A DNA stretch of 22,835 bases from CAYRSS01 sp964426945 (GTDB lineage Bacteria; Planctomycetota; Phycisphaerae; UBA1845): contig CAYRSS010000059.1 of NCBI GenBank assembly GCA_964426945.1, positions 1 to 22,835 on the forward strand, read 5' to 3'. Shown one piece after another: positions 7,483-15,609 of the stretch. Each line of letters starts with the position of its first letter. The stretch's first letter is position 1. Below the pieces are notes generated by a model. That model did not search any database. It was not told the DNA's origin and saw nothing but the letters and a program-made list of their open reading frames with translations. The position numbers and the translations under genes are program-made.

Positions 7483-8469
7483 ATGATCAGCAAGTGCTTT
7501 CGAGGGCTGACCAGCCTGATGCTGCTGGCCGTCTGCCTGGGGCTTTCGGCCTGCGAGCCGGCGACGACATCCCGGACATCAAGCACGCCCGATGACACCG
7601 GCGCGGCCAAGCCCGCCCCGACCGGCGATGCCGAGCCCGCCGCCGCGCGGCGAACGATCGGCGTCTCGCTGATGAATGTTCAGCACTCGTTCTACCAGGA
7701 CCTGCGCAAGGGGCTGGAGGCAGAAGCGGCGAAGCACGGCTATGAACTCATGGTCGTCAGCGCGGATTTCAACCAGACGCGCCAGGCAAACCAGGTGGAC
7801 GACTTCCTCGTCCGCAGGGTGGATGCCATCGTGCTCTGTCCGTGCGACTCGATGGGCGTCGGCGCCTGCATCGTCGCGGCCAACGAGGCCGGCGTGCCGG
7901 TGTTCACCGCCGATGTAGCCAACCTCTCGGGCAAGGGAAAGGTCGTGTCGCACATCGCCTCCGACAACCGCGAAGGCGGACGCAAGGCGGCGGAGCTGCT
8001 GGCCGCGGCCGTCGAGGGCAAGGGCAAGGTCGCCGTGCTGACCCATCCGGAGGTCGCCAGCGTCATGGACCGCGTGGCCGGCTTCAAGGAGCGCATCGCC
8101 GACTACCCCGACATCACCATCGCCGCGGAGCTCTCCAGCGCGGGCCAGCGCGACAAGGCAGCGAAGGTGATGGAAGACCTGCTCCAGTCGCACCCGGACC
8201 TGGTTGGCGTGTTCGGCATCAACGACGACTCGGCCTTGGGCGCGCTCGCCGCCGTCGAAGCCGCGGGGCGCACCGGCAGCATCAGCATCGTCGGCTATGA
8301 CGCCACCGAGGAGGCCCGGGCCCGCATCGCCGATGGCTCGGTCTACGGCGACGTCATCCAGAATCCGCAGCGCATCGGCGAACTGACCATCAACGCCGTC
8401 CACGACCACCTCTCCGGACGGACGCCGCCGGAGCTGATCCCGGTCGAGGTCGGCACGCACACCCGCTAA
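7483..8469 (+). CDS. Sugar ABC transporter substrate-binding lipoprotein (RbsB/type I PBP)
   Basis: A 328-residue ribose-type periplasmic binding protein. The N-terminus has a lipoprotein signal ending in LSAC with the lipid-bearing Cys at 24, followed by a Thr/Pro/Ala linker (about 25-54). The mature fold starts at TIGVSLMNVQHSFYQDLRKG. Family features are DDFLVRRVDAIVLCPCDS, the hinge region FTADV and HIASDNREGG, DLVGVFGINDDSALGALAAVEAAG, and VGYDATEEARARIADGSVYGDVIQNP. The ATG at 7483 has GGAGGA 9 nt upstream. It heads a three-gene operon with the ATPase and permease. The sugar is not readable from sequence; ribose, xylose, allose and inositol members share this architecture. The Lgt needed for its lipidation is encoded just downstream. 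Confidence 0.92.
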   Translation: MISKCFRGLTSLMLLAVCLGLSACEPATTSRTSSTPDDTGAAKPAPTGDAEPAAARRTIGVSLMNVQHSFYQDLRKGLEAEAAKHGYELMVVSADFNQTRQANQVDDFLVRRVDAIVLCPCDSMGVGACIVAANEAGVPVFTADVANLSGKGKVVSHIASDNREGGRKAAELLAAAVEGKGKVAVLTHPEVASVMDRVAGFKERIADYPDITIAAELSSAGQRDKAAKVMEDLLQSHPDLVGVFGINDDSALGALAAVEAAGRTGSISIVGYDATEEARARIADGSVYGDVIQNPQRIGELTINAVHDHLSGRTPPELIPVEVGTHTR

Positions 8470-8496
8470 GCCCCGACCGCTGAAACCAGCGCCGCC

Positions 8497-9987
8497 ATGC
8501 TTCGCTTCCGTCATGTGCGTAAGGCCTTCCCAGGCGTGCTCGCGCTCGACGATGTCAGCTTTGACGTCGCGGCGGGACGCGTGCACGCCATCGCCGGCGA
8601 GAACGGCGCGGGCAAGAGCACGCTGATGAAGATCCTCTCGGGCGCTCACCGCCCCGATGCCGGGGCCGTGGAGCTCGACGGCCGCCCCGTCCGCATCGAC
8701 AACGCCCGCGTGGGGCAGCGCCTCGGCATCGCGATCGTCTACCAGGAGTTGAGCATCGCCCGCGACCTGTCCGTCGCGGAAAACGTATTCCTCGGACGCT
8801 GGCCGAAGTCATGGGGCATGGTCCGCTTCGACGCGCTGCGCGACCGCGCCCGGGAGCTGCTCGGCTCGCTCGGCGTCGCCCTGCCGCTCGACCGGCCGGC
8901 GGGTGAACTCACCGTCGCGCAGCAGCAGATCATCGAGATCGCCCGGGCGCTCTCGCTCGACGCCCGCGTGCTGGTGCTCGACGAACCCTCCGCGGTGCTC
9001 ACCCCCCACGAACTCGCCGCGCTGTTTCGCCTTGTCCGGGCACTGCGCGCCCGCGGGGTATCCGTGCTGTACATCTCGCACCGCCTGGAAGAGATCTTCG
9101 ACCTCGCCGACGACGTGACCGTACTGCGCGACGGCCGGCACATCTGGACGCGTCCGGTCGCGGAGGTAACCCGGCCGGACCTGATTCAGGCGATGGTCGG
9201 CCGCGACCTGTCGGAGGAATACCCTCCGCGGTCCTGCGCAGTTGGCGAACCCGTGCTGCGCGTCCGGGGGCTCTCCGCCGGGCGGCGATTCCGCGACGTG
9301 AGCTTCGAAGTCCGCGCGGGCGAGGTTTTCGCGTTGACCGGGCTGGTTGGCTCGGGTCGGACGAGCGTGCTCAAGACGATCTTCGGCGCAGTCGCCCCGG
9401 ACGGCGGCGGGTATTCCGTCGGCGGCACGGCCGGGCCCTTTGCCTCTCCCCGCGAGGCGATCGCTGCCGGTGTGGGCATGCTGCCCGAGGACCGCAAGAG
9501 CGAAGGGCTGCTCCTGGGCCGCAGCGTGGGCGAGAACATCACCCTCGCGGACATGCGGCGTCACGCGCGCGGCGGCGTCCTGAGTCCGTCCGCGGAGCGC
9601 GCCGCCGCCCGATCGCTCATCGCGGATCTGCGCATCAAGACCCCCGGCCCCGAGACGGGGGTCAGCGCGCTCTCGGGGGGGCACCAACAAAAGACCCTGC
9701 TCGCCCGCTGGATGGGACGGCGCAACCTCGTGATTCTCTTTGACGAGCCGACGCGCGGCGTCGATGTTGGGGCCAAGACGGAGATCTACGCCCTCATCAA
9801 CCGCCTCGCCGGTCAGGGGGTGGCCGTGGTGATGGCTTCCTCCGAGTTGCCCGAGGTGATCGGCATGGCCGACCGGATCGGGGTCATGCACCAGGGACGC
9901 CTCGCCGGTATCCTGACCAACCGGCCCCAGCCCGCGACGCAGGCGCACCTCATGAGCCTGGCCACCGGCGAGGAGATCCGCGCGTGA
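8497..9987 (+). CDS. Sugar ABC transporter ATPase, RbsA-type tandem NBD
   Basis: A 496-residue cytoplasmic ATPase with two fused nucleotide-binding domains, the normal length for RbsA/MglA/XylG. NBD1 has Walker A GENGAGKST (34-42), Q-loop VYQEL with Gln83, signature-region LTVAQQQ (138-144), Walker B VLVLDE (158-163) and H-loop His195. NBD2 has the family-typical degenerate P-loop GLVGSGRTS (282-290), signature LSGGHQQK (392-399), Walker B LVILFDE ending at Glu417, and SSELPEV instead of a switch His. One catalytic site is therefore expected, as in relatives. It starts 27 nt after the binding-protein gene with little Shine-Dalgarno. The permease overlaps its stop by 4 nt (GTGA). Confidence 0.94.
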   Translation: MLRFRHVRKAFPGVLALDDVSFDVAAGRVHAIAGENGAGKSTLMKILSGAHRPDAGAVELDGRPVRIDNARVGQRLGIAIVYQELSIARDLSVAENVFLGRWPKSWGMVRFDALRDRARELLGSLGVALPLDRPAGELTVAQQQIIEIARALSLDARVLVLDEPSAVLTPHELAALFRLVRALRARGVSVLYISHRLEEIFDLADDVTVLRDGRHIWTRPVAEVTRPDLIQAMVGRDLSEEYPPRSCAVGEPVLRVRGLSAGRRFRDVSFEVRAGEVFALTGLVGSGRTSVLKTIFGAVAPDGGGYSVGGTAGPFASPREAIAAGVGMLPEDRKSEGLLLGRSVGENITLADMRRHARGGVLSPSAERAAARSLIADLRIKTPGPETGVSALSGGHQQKTLLARWMGRRNLVILFDEPTRGVDVGAKTEIYALINRLAGQGVAVVMASSELPEVIGMADRIGVMHQGRLAGILTNRPQPATQAHLMSLATGEEIRA

Positions 9988-11006
9988 CCGAACAGCCCCT
10001 CTCCCCCGCCGCTTCGCCCTCCGTTGTCGACTGGCTGGTCCGCCTGCGCATGCTGATTGTCCTCGTGCTGCTGCTGGTCGGGGCGACGCTGCTGACCGAG
10101 GACTACATGTTCGCCCGATCGGCGAACCTCGTGAACGTCATGCGGCAGATTTCGTTCGAGGCGCTGATCGCCTTCGGCATGACACTCATCATCATCACCG
10201 GCGGGATCGATCTGTCGGTCGGGTCGCTGGTCGCGCTCACCGGCGTTGCGGCCGGGCTGACCATGCGCACGCTCGCCGCCGACGGCGCGGTGTCCGGAGG
10301 GACGGCCGTCACCGCTGGCATGGGCGTGGGCATCGCCACCGGCGCGGCCTTCGGCACACTCTCGGGCTCGATCATCACCCGCTTCGCCCTGCCGCCGTTC
10401 ATCGTCACGCTTGCGGGGATGCTCGTGGCGCGGGGCATGGCGTTCATCCTCTGCGACGGCAAGCCGATTCACTCTCTGCCCGATGCGCTGGACCTGCTGG
10501 GGCCGACCTTCGTCCTTGAGTCGTGGCTGGGACGGGTGCTGCCCGTGTCGGTGCTCGTGATGCTCGTCGGATTCGCGCTGTTCTGGCTGCTGCTCGTGCG
10601 CACAGTGTTCGGCCGGAGCATCATCGCCGTGGGCAGCAACGAAGAGGCCGCCCGCCTCGCGGGCATCCCGGTCCGGCGAACCAAGTTGCTGGCGTACGTT
10701 CTCACCGGCGCGCTGTGCGGCGTGGCGGGCGTCCTGCACGCGGCGAAGCTCGGCACGGCCGACCCCAAGGCTGGCGACATGTGGGAATTGTACGTCATCG
10801 CCGCGGTGGTGGTCGGCGGCACGAGCCTCTTCGGCGGCCGCGGCACGATTCCGGGCACGCTGGTCGGGGCCCTCATCATCGGCGTGCTCAACAACAGCCT
10901 GAACCTGCTGCAGGTCGAGAACTTCTGGCAGAAGGTGGTGCTGGGGCTGGTGATTCTCGGTGCGGGGCTGCTCGATGCCGCCCTGAGCCGCCTGGGCCGC
11001 CGCTGA
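9984..11006 (+). CDS. Sugar ABC transporter permease, RbsC-type
   Basis: A 340-residue inner-membrane permease of the ribose/xylose/galactoside type. It has 8-10 hydrophobic segments and the family signatures GMTLIIITGGIDLSVGSLVA near residues 66-85, AVGSNEEAARLAGIPVRRTK near 215, and AAVVVGGTSLFGGRGTIPGTLVGALIIGVLNN near 273-304. It starts at GTG 9984, overlapping the ATPase stop, so it is probably translated by coupling. It closes a complete B-A-C importer unit. No sugar kinase or LacI regulator is adjacent, so the substrate remains open. Confidence 0.93.
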   Translation: MTEQPLSPAASPSVVDWLVRLRMLIVLVLLLVGATLLTEDYMFARSANLVNVMRQISFEALIAFGMTLIIITGGIDLSVGSLVALTGVAAGLTMRTLAADGAVSGGTAVTAGMGVGIATGAAFGTLSGSIITRFALPPFIVTLAGMLVARGMAFILCDGKPIHSLPDALDLLGPTFVLESWLGRVLPVSVLVMLVGFALFWLLLVRTVFGRSIIAVGSNEEAARLAGIPVRRTKLLAYVLTGALCGVAGVLHAAKLGTADPKAGDMWELYVIAAVVVGGTSLFGGRGTIPGTLVGALIIGVLNNSLNLLQVENFWQKVVLGLVILGAGLLDAALSRLGRR

Positions 11007-11038
11007 GCCGTCCACCCGCCGCCGCTGCGCGGCTTCCC

Positions 11039-11069
11039 TTGACCGCCGCCGCCGAAACCGGGATAGAAT
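11039..11069 (+). promoter_or_regulatory. Putative sigma-70 promoter for lgt
   Basis: TTGACC (11039-11044, 5 of 6) and TAGAAT (11064-11069, 5 of 6) are separated by 19 nt, slightly longer than ideal. Transcription would start near 11076, about 50 nt before the lgt ATG. The hexamers stand out in this GC-rich region. Confidence 0.5.
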
Positions 11070-11124
11070 CCCCTCGCGGACAGAACGGGCACGCAGCCCG
11101 TCGCCGCCGGAGCGACCAGCGCCG

Positions 11125-12339
11125 ATGCACCCTGAATTGTCCCTGCCCTTCGGGCTCCAGATCCCCACGTACGGCTTCTTCATGATGGTGGGCTTCCTGT
11201 CCGCCGTGTGGATGGCCATGAAGCGGGCAATGAAGGTCAAGGCCGATCCCGACGTCGTGCTCAACCTCTCCTTCGCGGCGCTGCTGGCCGGCGTGGGCGG
11301 GGCCCGCGTGTTCTACGTCGCCCACTACTGGCAGAACCAGTTCGCCGACCTGCCGCACCCGATCCTCGCCGCCCTCGACATCCGCAAGGGCGGACTCGAG
11401 TTTCTCGGCGGGCTGCTCGGGGCCACGCTGGCGATCGTCATCTACCTGTGGATCAAGCGCGAGTCGCTGCGCGTGTACCTCGACATTCTGACGCCGGGCG
11501 CGATGCTCGGGCTCGCGCTGGGGCGGGTGGGCTGCTTCTTCAACGGCTGCTGCTTCGGCGGAATCTGCGAAGAGCCGGTCACCCACCAGCCGCAGTACGC
11601 CTGGGCGGTGCAGTTTCCCTACGGCAGCCCGCCGTTCATGAAGCAGTGGGAGGACCGCCAGGTAACCCTACCCGCCGAGCTCATCCTCGCCGCGCGGCCC
11701 AACCTCATGCCCATGCTGATCGAGCAGGCGCCCGATCGCGGCCTGGCACTCACGCACGAGGAGCGGGCCGCGCCGATGGAGCGCGTACGCCAGGCCGAGC
11801 AGGCCTACGCCGACGCCCGGCGGGAGCGCCCCGACGACCCGGCGACGCAGAAGCTGAAGGCAGAGTACGACCGGGCGAAAGCCGAGGCCCGCGAGTTTGT
11901 CGTTCAGCACGGCCTGCACACGATCATGAGCGGGATGGAGTACCCCTCCCGCAAGGTCCCGACGCGCGGCACCTCAGAATCTGAAATCGAGGAGCTCGCC
12001 GCGCGGTCGCGCTCGCGTCACGTACACCCGACGCAGCTATACGACACGATCAACGCGCTGCTGCTCAGCGCGATCCTGTCGGCGGTGTTTCATCTGCGCA
12101 AGCGGCATGGCATCGTCATCGGCGTACTGTTCATCCTCTATCCGCTGCCGCGCCTGCTGCTAGAGTCAATCCGCGTCGACAACCCCGTTCATGCGAGTCT
12201 GACTATCTCGCAATGGGTCAGCATCGGCATGTTTGCGGCGGGGGTGGTCTACCTGGTGATCATCTACCGCCTGCCGGCGATCTGCCCGCGCGCCCGCGAG
12301 TACGTGCCGCCGCCGGAGGAATCGGCCGCCGCGGCATAA
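11125..12339 (+). CDS. lgt: Prolipoprotein diacylglyceryl transferase with large insertion
   Basis: Transfers diacylglycerol from phosphatidylglycerol to the lipobox Cys of prolipoproteins in the inner membrane. At 404 residues it is far longer than E. coli Lgt (about 290). Core motifs are present: PTYGFFMMVGF (14-24), GARVFYV (59-65), GGLEFLGG (89-96), GRVGCFFNGCCFGG (133-146, counterpart of the GRxGNFINxE signature with essential Arg), HPTQLYD (301-307) and LLLESIRVDNP (344-354). Roughly residues 170-295 form an extra soluble segment between the signature and HPTQLY, including a charged probable coiled coil at about 211-262. Leu94 sits where E. coli has the functionally important His103. 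A GGAG lies about 11 nt before the ATG. Four predicted lipoproteins in this window would be its substrates. Confidence 0.93.
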   Translation: MHPELSLPFGLQIPTYGFFMMVGFLSAVWMAMKRAMKVKADPDVVLNLSFAALLAGVGGARVFYVAHYWQNQFADLPHPILAALDIRKGGLEFLGGLLGATLAIVIYLWIKRESLRVYLDILTPGAMLGLALGRVGCFFNGCCFGGICEEPVTHQPQYAWAVQFPYGSPPFMKQWEDRQVTLPAELILAARPNLMPMLIEQAPDRGLALTHEERAAPMERVRQAEQAYADARRERPDDPATQKLKAEYDRAKAEAREFVVQHGLHTIMSGMEYPSRKVPTRGTSESEIEELAARSRSRHVHPTQLYDTINALLLSAILSAVFHLRKRHGIVIGVLFILYPLPRLLLESIRVDNPVHASLTISQWVSIGMFAAGVVYLVIIYRLPAICPRAREYVPPPEESAAAA

Positions 12340-12376
12340 CCCGGGCGGCTTGCTTCCCGCCCTTCCGGGCCACCGG

Positions 12377-12382
12377 TATCCT
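12377..12382 (+). promoter_or_regulatory. -10-like element suggesting a leaderless start
   Basis: TATCCT (4 of 6 to the -10 consensus) ends 6 nt before ATG 12389, so a transcript starting at the usual distance would begin at the start codon itself. No Shine-Dalgarno is seen before this ATG. The -35 side is weak (TTGCTT at 12350-12355, 21-nt spacing). The same GGTATCCT octamer occurs upstream of the sugar-binding-protein gene at 7424-7431. Confidence 0.25.
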
Positions 12383-12388
12383 GCGGGC

Positions 12389-13459
12389 ATGAAGCCCCCG
12401 CACGCCCGAGCTACCGTCGTCTGCGCAACGCTCGCCCGTCGGGCACTGCTCGCGGTGTTGCTCCTGGGTTCGATGTCCGCCTGTCGTCGGGAGACGACTC
12501 GCGAGCCCGAGAACGCCGCCGGTGAGCCTGCGACCGTCGTGGTGTACACCAGCGTCGACGAGGAATTCGCCCGCGAGGTGCTCGACGTCTTCCACAGCAA
12601 GACCGGCATCGAGTTGTCGGTCGTCTACGACTCCGAGGCGGGCAAGACCACCGGCCTGGTGCGCCGCATCGAGGCGGAGGCCTCGCGGCCGCGGTGTGAC
12701 GTGTTCTGGTCGGGCGAGCTGTTCAACACGATCCTGCTCGCCCGTGCCGGGCTGCTGTCGCCTTATGATTCGCCCGCGGCGGCGGACATTCCCGAAACCT
12801 ACCGCGACCAGCAGCGTCGCTGGACCGCCGTGGGCCTGCGCGGCCGAGTGCTGGCGGTACAGCGCGAGCGCACGCCGCTCGACGCCATCCCCGCTCGATG
12901 GGAAGACCTGGCCGACCCCGCTCACGCCGCGGGGCTGGCCTTCGCGAATCCTCTCTTCGGTACGACGCGAGGGCACGTCGCGGCCATGTTCGCCCTGTGG
13001 GGACCGCAGCGCGGCCGGGCATGGCTTGTCGCGGTTCGCGATCACGGAGCGCGCATGCTCGACAGCAACAGCGCGGTCGTCCGCGCCGTGGCTGCAGGCG
13101 AGGCGAAGTGGTGCGCCACCGATACCGACGACGTGTGGGTCGCGCAGCGGGCCGGCGAGCCGATGGCGCTGGTCTACCCCGACATGGGCGACGGCGGCAC
13201 GCTGCTGATTCCCTGCTCGGTCGCGCTCGTGAAGGACGGCCCGCATCCCGAGGCCGCCCGGCAACTGGTGGACTACCTCGTCTCCGCAGAGGTCGAACGC
13301 ATGCTCGCGCAGAGCACGTCGCGCAACATCCCGGTTCGCGAGTCGCTGCGGCGCGAGCTTGGCCTCGAGTTTCCCCCCGCCAGCCGTGTGTCATACGACG
13401 CGATCGCCGACGCGATGGATGAGGCGGTCCGCGCCGCCCGCGAGATTCTCCTGCAGTGA
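12389..13459 (+). CDS. ABC transporter substrate-binding lipoprotein (iron/AfuA-type)
   Basis: A 356-residue extracellular binding protein. The lipoprotein signal ends in MSAC with lipid Cys32. The mature part has the AfuA/FbpA family pattern: VVVYTSVDEEFAREVLDVFHSKTGI near 50-74, VVYDSEAGKTTGLVRRIEAE near 78-97, CDVFWSGELFNTILLARAGLL, TDTDD at 245-249, and ALVYPDMGDGGTLLIPCSVALVKDGPHPEAA. Classical FbpA carries an adjacent Tyr pair that ligates ferric iron; no such pair is evident in the equivalent TDTDD region, so Fe(III) is not certain. The downstream permease overlaps its stop (GTGA), making a two-gene unit without an ATPase. A TTG at 12350 would add 13 residues that do not fit a signal peptide, so ATG 12389 is preferred. 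Confidence 0.85.
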   Translation: MKPPHARATVVCATLARRALLAVLLLGSMSACRRETTREPENAAGEPATVVVYTSVDEEFAREVLDVFHSKTGIELSVVYDSEAGKTTGLVRRIEAEASRPRCDVFWSGELFNTILLARAGLLSPYDSPAAADIPETYRDQQRRWTAVGLRGRVLAVQRERTPLDAIPARWEDLADPAHAAGLAFANPLFGTTRGHVAAMFALWGPQRGRAWLVAVRDHGARMLDSNSAVVRAVAAGEAKWCATDTDDVWVAQRAGEPMALVYPDMGDGGTLLIPCSVALVKDGPHPEAARQLVDYLVSAEVERMLAQSTSRNIPVRESLRRELGLEFPPASRVSYDAIADAMDEAVRAAREILLQ

Positions 13460-14979
13460 AAGCAAGCCGCCTCGCGACCGTGGCGCTGGCAGCGGGCGGC
13501 CTGGTGTTCGCCGCGACGTGGGTGATCCCCGGCATGGGGCTGGCGGCGCGCCTCGTCGTGGAGGGCGCCGCGCCGGATGGCGGCTGGGCGATCTCCGCCA
13601 GGCAGCTCGGCCTGCTCGGTCGCTCGGCGCTGCTGGCCCTGAGCGCGACGATGCTGTGCCACATTCTGGCACTGATTCCGGCGCGGGTATTCAGCCGCGA
13701 CGCCGTCGCCCGGCGGCCGGCGATCATCGCCGCGTCGCTTTGCCTGCTGCTGTGTCCGCCGATGGTCTACGCCTTCGGCTGGCAGCGGCTGGAGCGATTC
13801 GCGGGGGTGTCAGCCGGCGACATGGTGCGCTGCGTGGCGGTGTGGGCCATGTGGCTCTGGCCGGCGCCGGCGGCGCTGCTGGCGGCTGGATGGCGCAGCG
13901 GGGCCAGCGACGCCGCCGACGCCGCGTGCCTGGATGCCTCGCGCGGGGCGGCGCTGCTCCACGTCGGCCTGCCGGCGCTCGCCCGCCACCTCATCGTTTC
14001 AGTCGTCATCACGATGGTTCTGCTGCTGGGCGAATACAGCGTGCCGCACGCGTGCGCGCTGAACGTGTTCGGCACGGAACTGCTCGGGTGGACCTCCAAC
14101 TCCCGCTTCGCGATCGACACCGTGTGGCGCGCGGCCTTCGTCACCGCCCCGGCCCTGGGGCTGACCGCGCTGGCGTTCCGCTTTGCACCAGGCCGCAATG
14201 ACGAGGCCCCGACTGGCGCCGTGCCGGACCGAGCCTCGCCGCGCAGCGCGATCGCGCTGACCGCGGCGCTGCTTGTCGTGTCGTGGCTGATTCCGCTGGC
14301 GGCGCTCTTTGTCGACATCCGAGTTCCCGTCGGGCCCGCCGAGGTCCTGCGCACCTACGGCGAAGGGCTGCTTCAGACGCTAGCGCTCGCCGCCTTAGCC
14401 GGGGTGCTGTCGGTCGCGATGGGGGTGATGCTTGGTGCGGGAGGCCGATCGCGGCGGCTCTGGCTGGGGCTGGCCATCGCCATCGGGGCGATGCCCGCGG
14501 CGCTGGTCGGCGAGATGATGCTCAAGGCCTACCAGTGGCGGGCGACCGCGCTGATCGCCGATCACGCCCCGATCGTCGTGCTCTGCCACCTCGCGCGCTA
14601 TGGCTGGATCGGGCTGCTGGCCGGCTGGCTGGCGATGCGCACCGTGCCGCGCGAGCTGCTCGACGCGGCGCGGGTTGACGGTGCGGGCGAGGGACGCCTG
14701 GTGACGGCGCTGCATCTGCGCCTCGGGGCGCCGGTGCTGACGTGCGGCGCGGCGGTCGTGGCGGCGCTCGCCGCGGGCGAACTGGCCGCGACCACCGTCG
14801 TGCAGCCGCCCACCGTCCGCCTCATCGCCCAGGTGATCATCGAGAAGTTTCACCGGTTCGAAGACGGCATGCTTGCCTGGCTGTGCCTCGCCTTGTGCAC
14901 CACCGGCGCGCTCGCCGCCCTGGCCGCAGCGCTGCTGGCACGGTCGGTCGCGACGGGGGTTGCGCGACGGCGGGGGTAA
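13456..14979 (+). CDS. ABC transporter permease, fused double-domain (FbpB/AfuB-type)
   Basis: A 507-residue inner-membrane protein with two tandem permease domains of about six helices each, as in FbpB/SfuB iron permeases. EAA-type loops are seen near residues 154-173 (AADAACLDASRGAALLHVGL) and 400-420 (ELLDAARVDGAGEGRLVTALH), the second being the better match. The hinge between domains is about residues 243-262. It starts at GTG 13456, overlapping the binding-protein stop by 4 nt. No ATPase gene follows: the next gene is convergent, 18 bp away. Both loops remain, so it should still dock an ATPase encoded elsewhere. Confidence 0.87.
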   Translation: MKASRLATVALAAGGLVFAATWVIPGMGLAARLVVEGAAPDGGWAISARQLGLLGRSALLALSATMLCHILALIPARVFSRDAVARRPAIIAASLCLLLCPPMVYAFGWQRLERFAGVSAGDMVRCVAVWAMWLWPAPAALLAAGWRSGASDAADAACLDASRGAALLHVGLPALARHLIVSVVITMVLLLGEYSVPHACALNVFGTELLGWTSNSRFAIDTVWRAAFVTAPALGLTALAFRFAPGRNDEAPTGAVPDRASPRSAIALTAALLVVSWLIPLAALFVDIRVPVGPAEVLRTYGEGLLQTLALAALAGVLSVAMGVMLGAGGRSRRLWLGLAIAIGAMPAALVGEMMLKAYQWRATALIADHAPIVVLCHLARYGWIGLLAGWLAMRTVPRELLDAARVDGAGEGRLVTALHLRLGAPVLTCGAAVVAALAAGELAATTVVQPPTVRLIAQVIIEKFHRFEDGMLAWLCLALCTTGALAALAAALLARSVATGVARRRG

Positions 14980-14997
14980 TCGGCGTGGGGTGCGGCC

Positions 14998-15561
14998 TCA
15001 ACGGGCCTTGGCGGCGTGGGTCTTTTCGAGCGCCGGCGCCACGGTGAGCAGCGCCTGGCAGTCGCAGTACGCCCCGTGGCGGATGAACAGCAGCCGCGCG
15101 TCCTGCATCCGGTCGTGCCCGGCCAGCACGCCGGCCGTGAACGACAGATCGCCCTTGCAGCTCTTCTTCGCGTCGCGCCCCATGGCCTTGCGCAGCTTGT
15201 CGAAAAACGACGCAGCGCACAGATCGGCATAGATGTCGCGCTCGCGCGGGGCGACGTCCTCGCTGCGCGGCAGCTTGAGAAACGCGTCCACCGTCTCCTC
15301 GGGGGCAAGCTCGAGCCAGACGAACCCCGCCATGCGGCTGGTGCGGAACTCTTCGGGGATCACGCGGAGGAGGCGCTCGTAGCGCTCCTCCGGCAGGAGC
15401 CCGGAAAACGCGGCCGAGCGGAAGCTCGCCGACATCCGGCCCCATCGGCTGTTGTGCTCGACGGTCACCTCGATGTCCGGGAAGAATCCGCGGAGCAACT
15501 CGGTCAGATCCTTCGCGAGCGTCTTGTCGCGGGTAACGGCCATGTCGTGCACTGTCCGCAC
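14998..15561 (-). CDS. Conserved-looking protein of unknown function (181-187 aa)
   Basis: I do not recognise this family. The product is soluble, with no signal peptide or membrane segment. It has an alpha/beta-like start (DLTELLRGFFPDIEVTVEHNSRW), then SGLLPEERYERLLRVIPEEF and GFVWLELAPEETVDAFLKLPR. The C-terminal half contains several cysteines (LCAASFF, KKSCKGDLSF, AYCDCQALL). The SFRSAAFSGLLPEERYERLLRVI stretch is faintly reminiscent of BolA, but too weakly to call. Start choices are GTG 15561 and ATG 15543; neither has a good Shine-Dalgarno. It lies 48 bp downstream of the PMT-like gene on the same strand, so it may share its transcript. Coding is supported by a full-length open frame with balanced composition, unlike the Arg/Pro-rich overlapping frames. 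Confidence 0.72.
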   Translation of the reverse strand: MRTVHDMAVTRDKTLAKDLTELLRGFFPDIEVTVEHNSRWGRMSASFRSAAFSGLLPEERYERLLRVIPEEFRTSRMAGFVWLELAPEETVDAFLKLPRSEDVAPRERDIYADLCAASFFDKLRKAMGRDAKKSCKGDLSFTAGVLAGHDRMQDARLLFIRHGAYCDCQALLTVAPALEKTHAAKAR

Positions 15562-15609
15562 TTCGCAGGGGTTGTCAAGAACGAACGCCGCGGCTGGCTG
15601 AATCTGCGC

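Noticed and set aside
9340..9370. Degenerate P-loop in the second NBD of the sugar ATPase as a sign of gene decay
   Set aside because: GLVGSGRTS and the missing switch His are normal for the second domain of RbsA-type ATPases.
9813..11264. A 483-codon minus-strand open frame opposite the RbsA/RbsC genes
   Set aside because: Its composition (His/Gln/Glu/Arg runs) is that of an antisense frame; the plus strand encodes a conserved permease.
15550..15578. TTGACA at 15573-15578 (minus strand) as a promoter for the 187-aa gene
   Set aside because: The -35 is perfect, but no acceptable -10 occurs at 16-18 nt, and the gene can be read from the upstream glycosyltransferase transcript.
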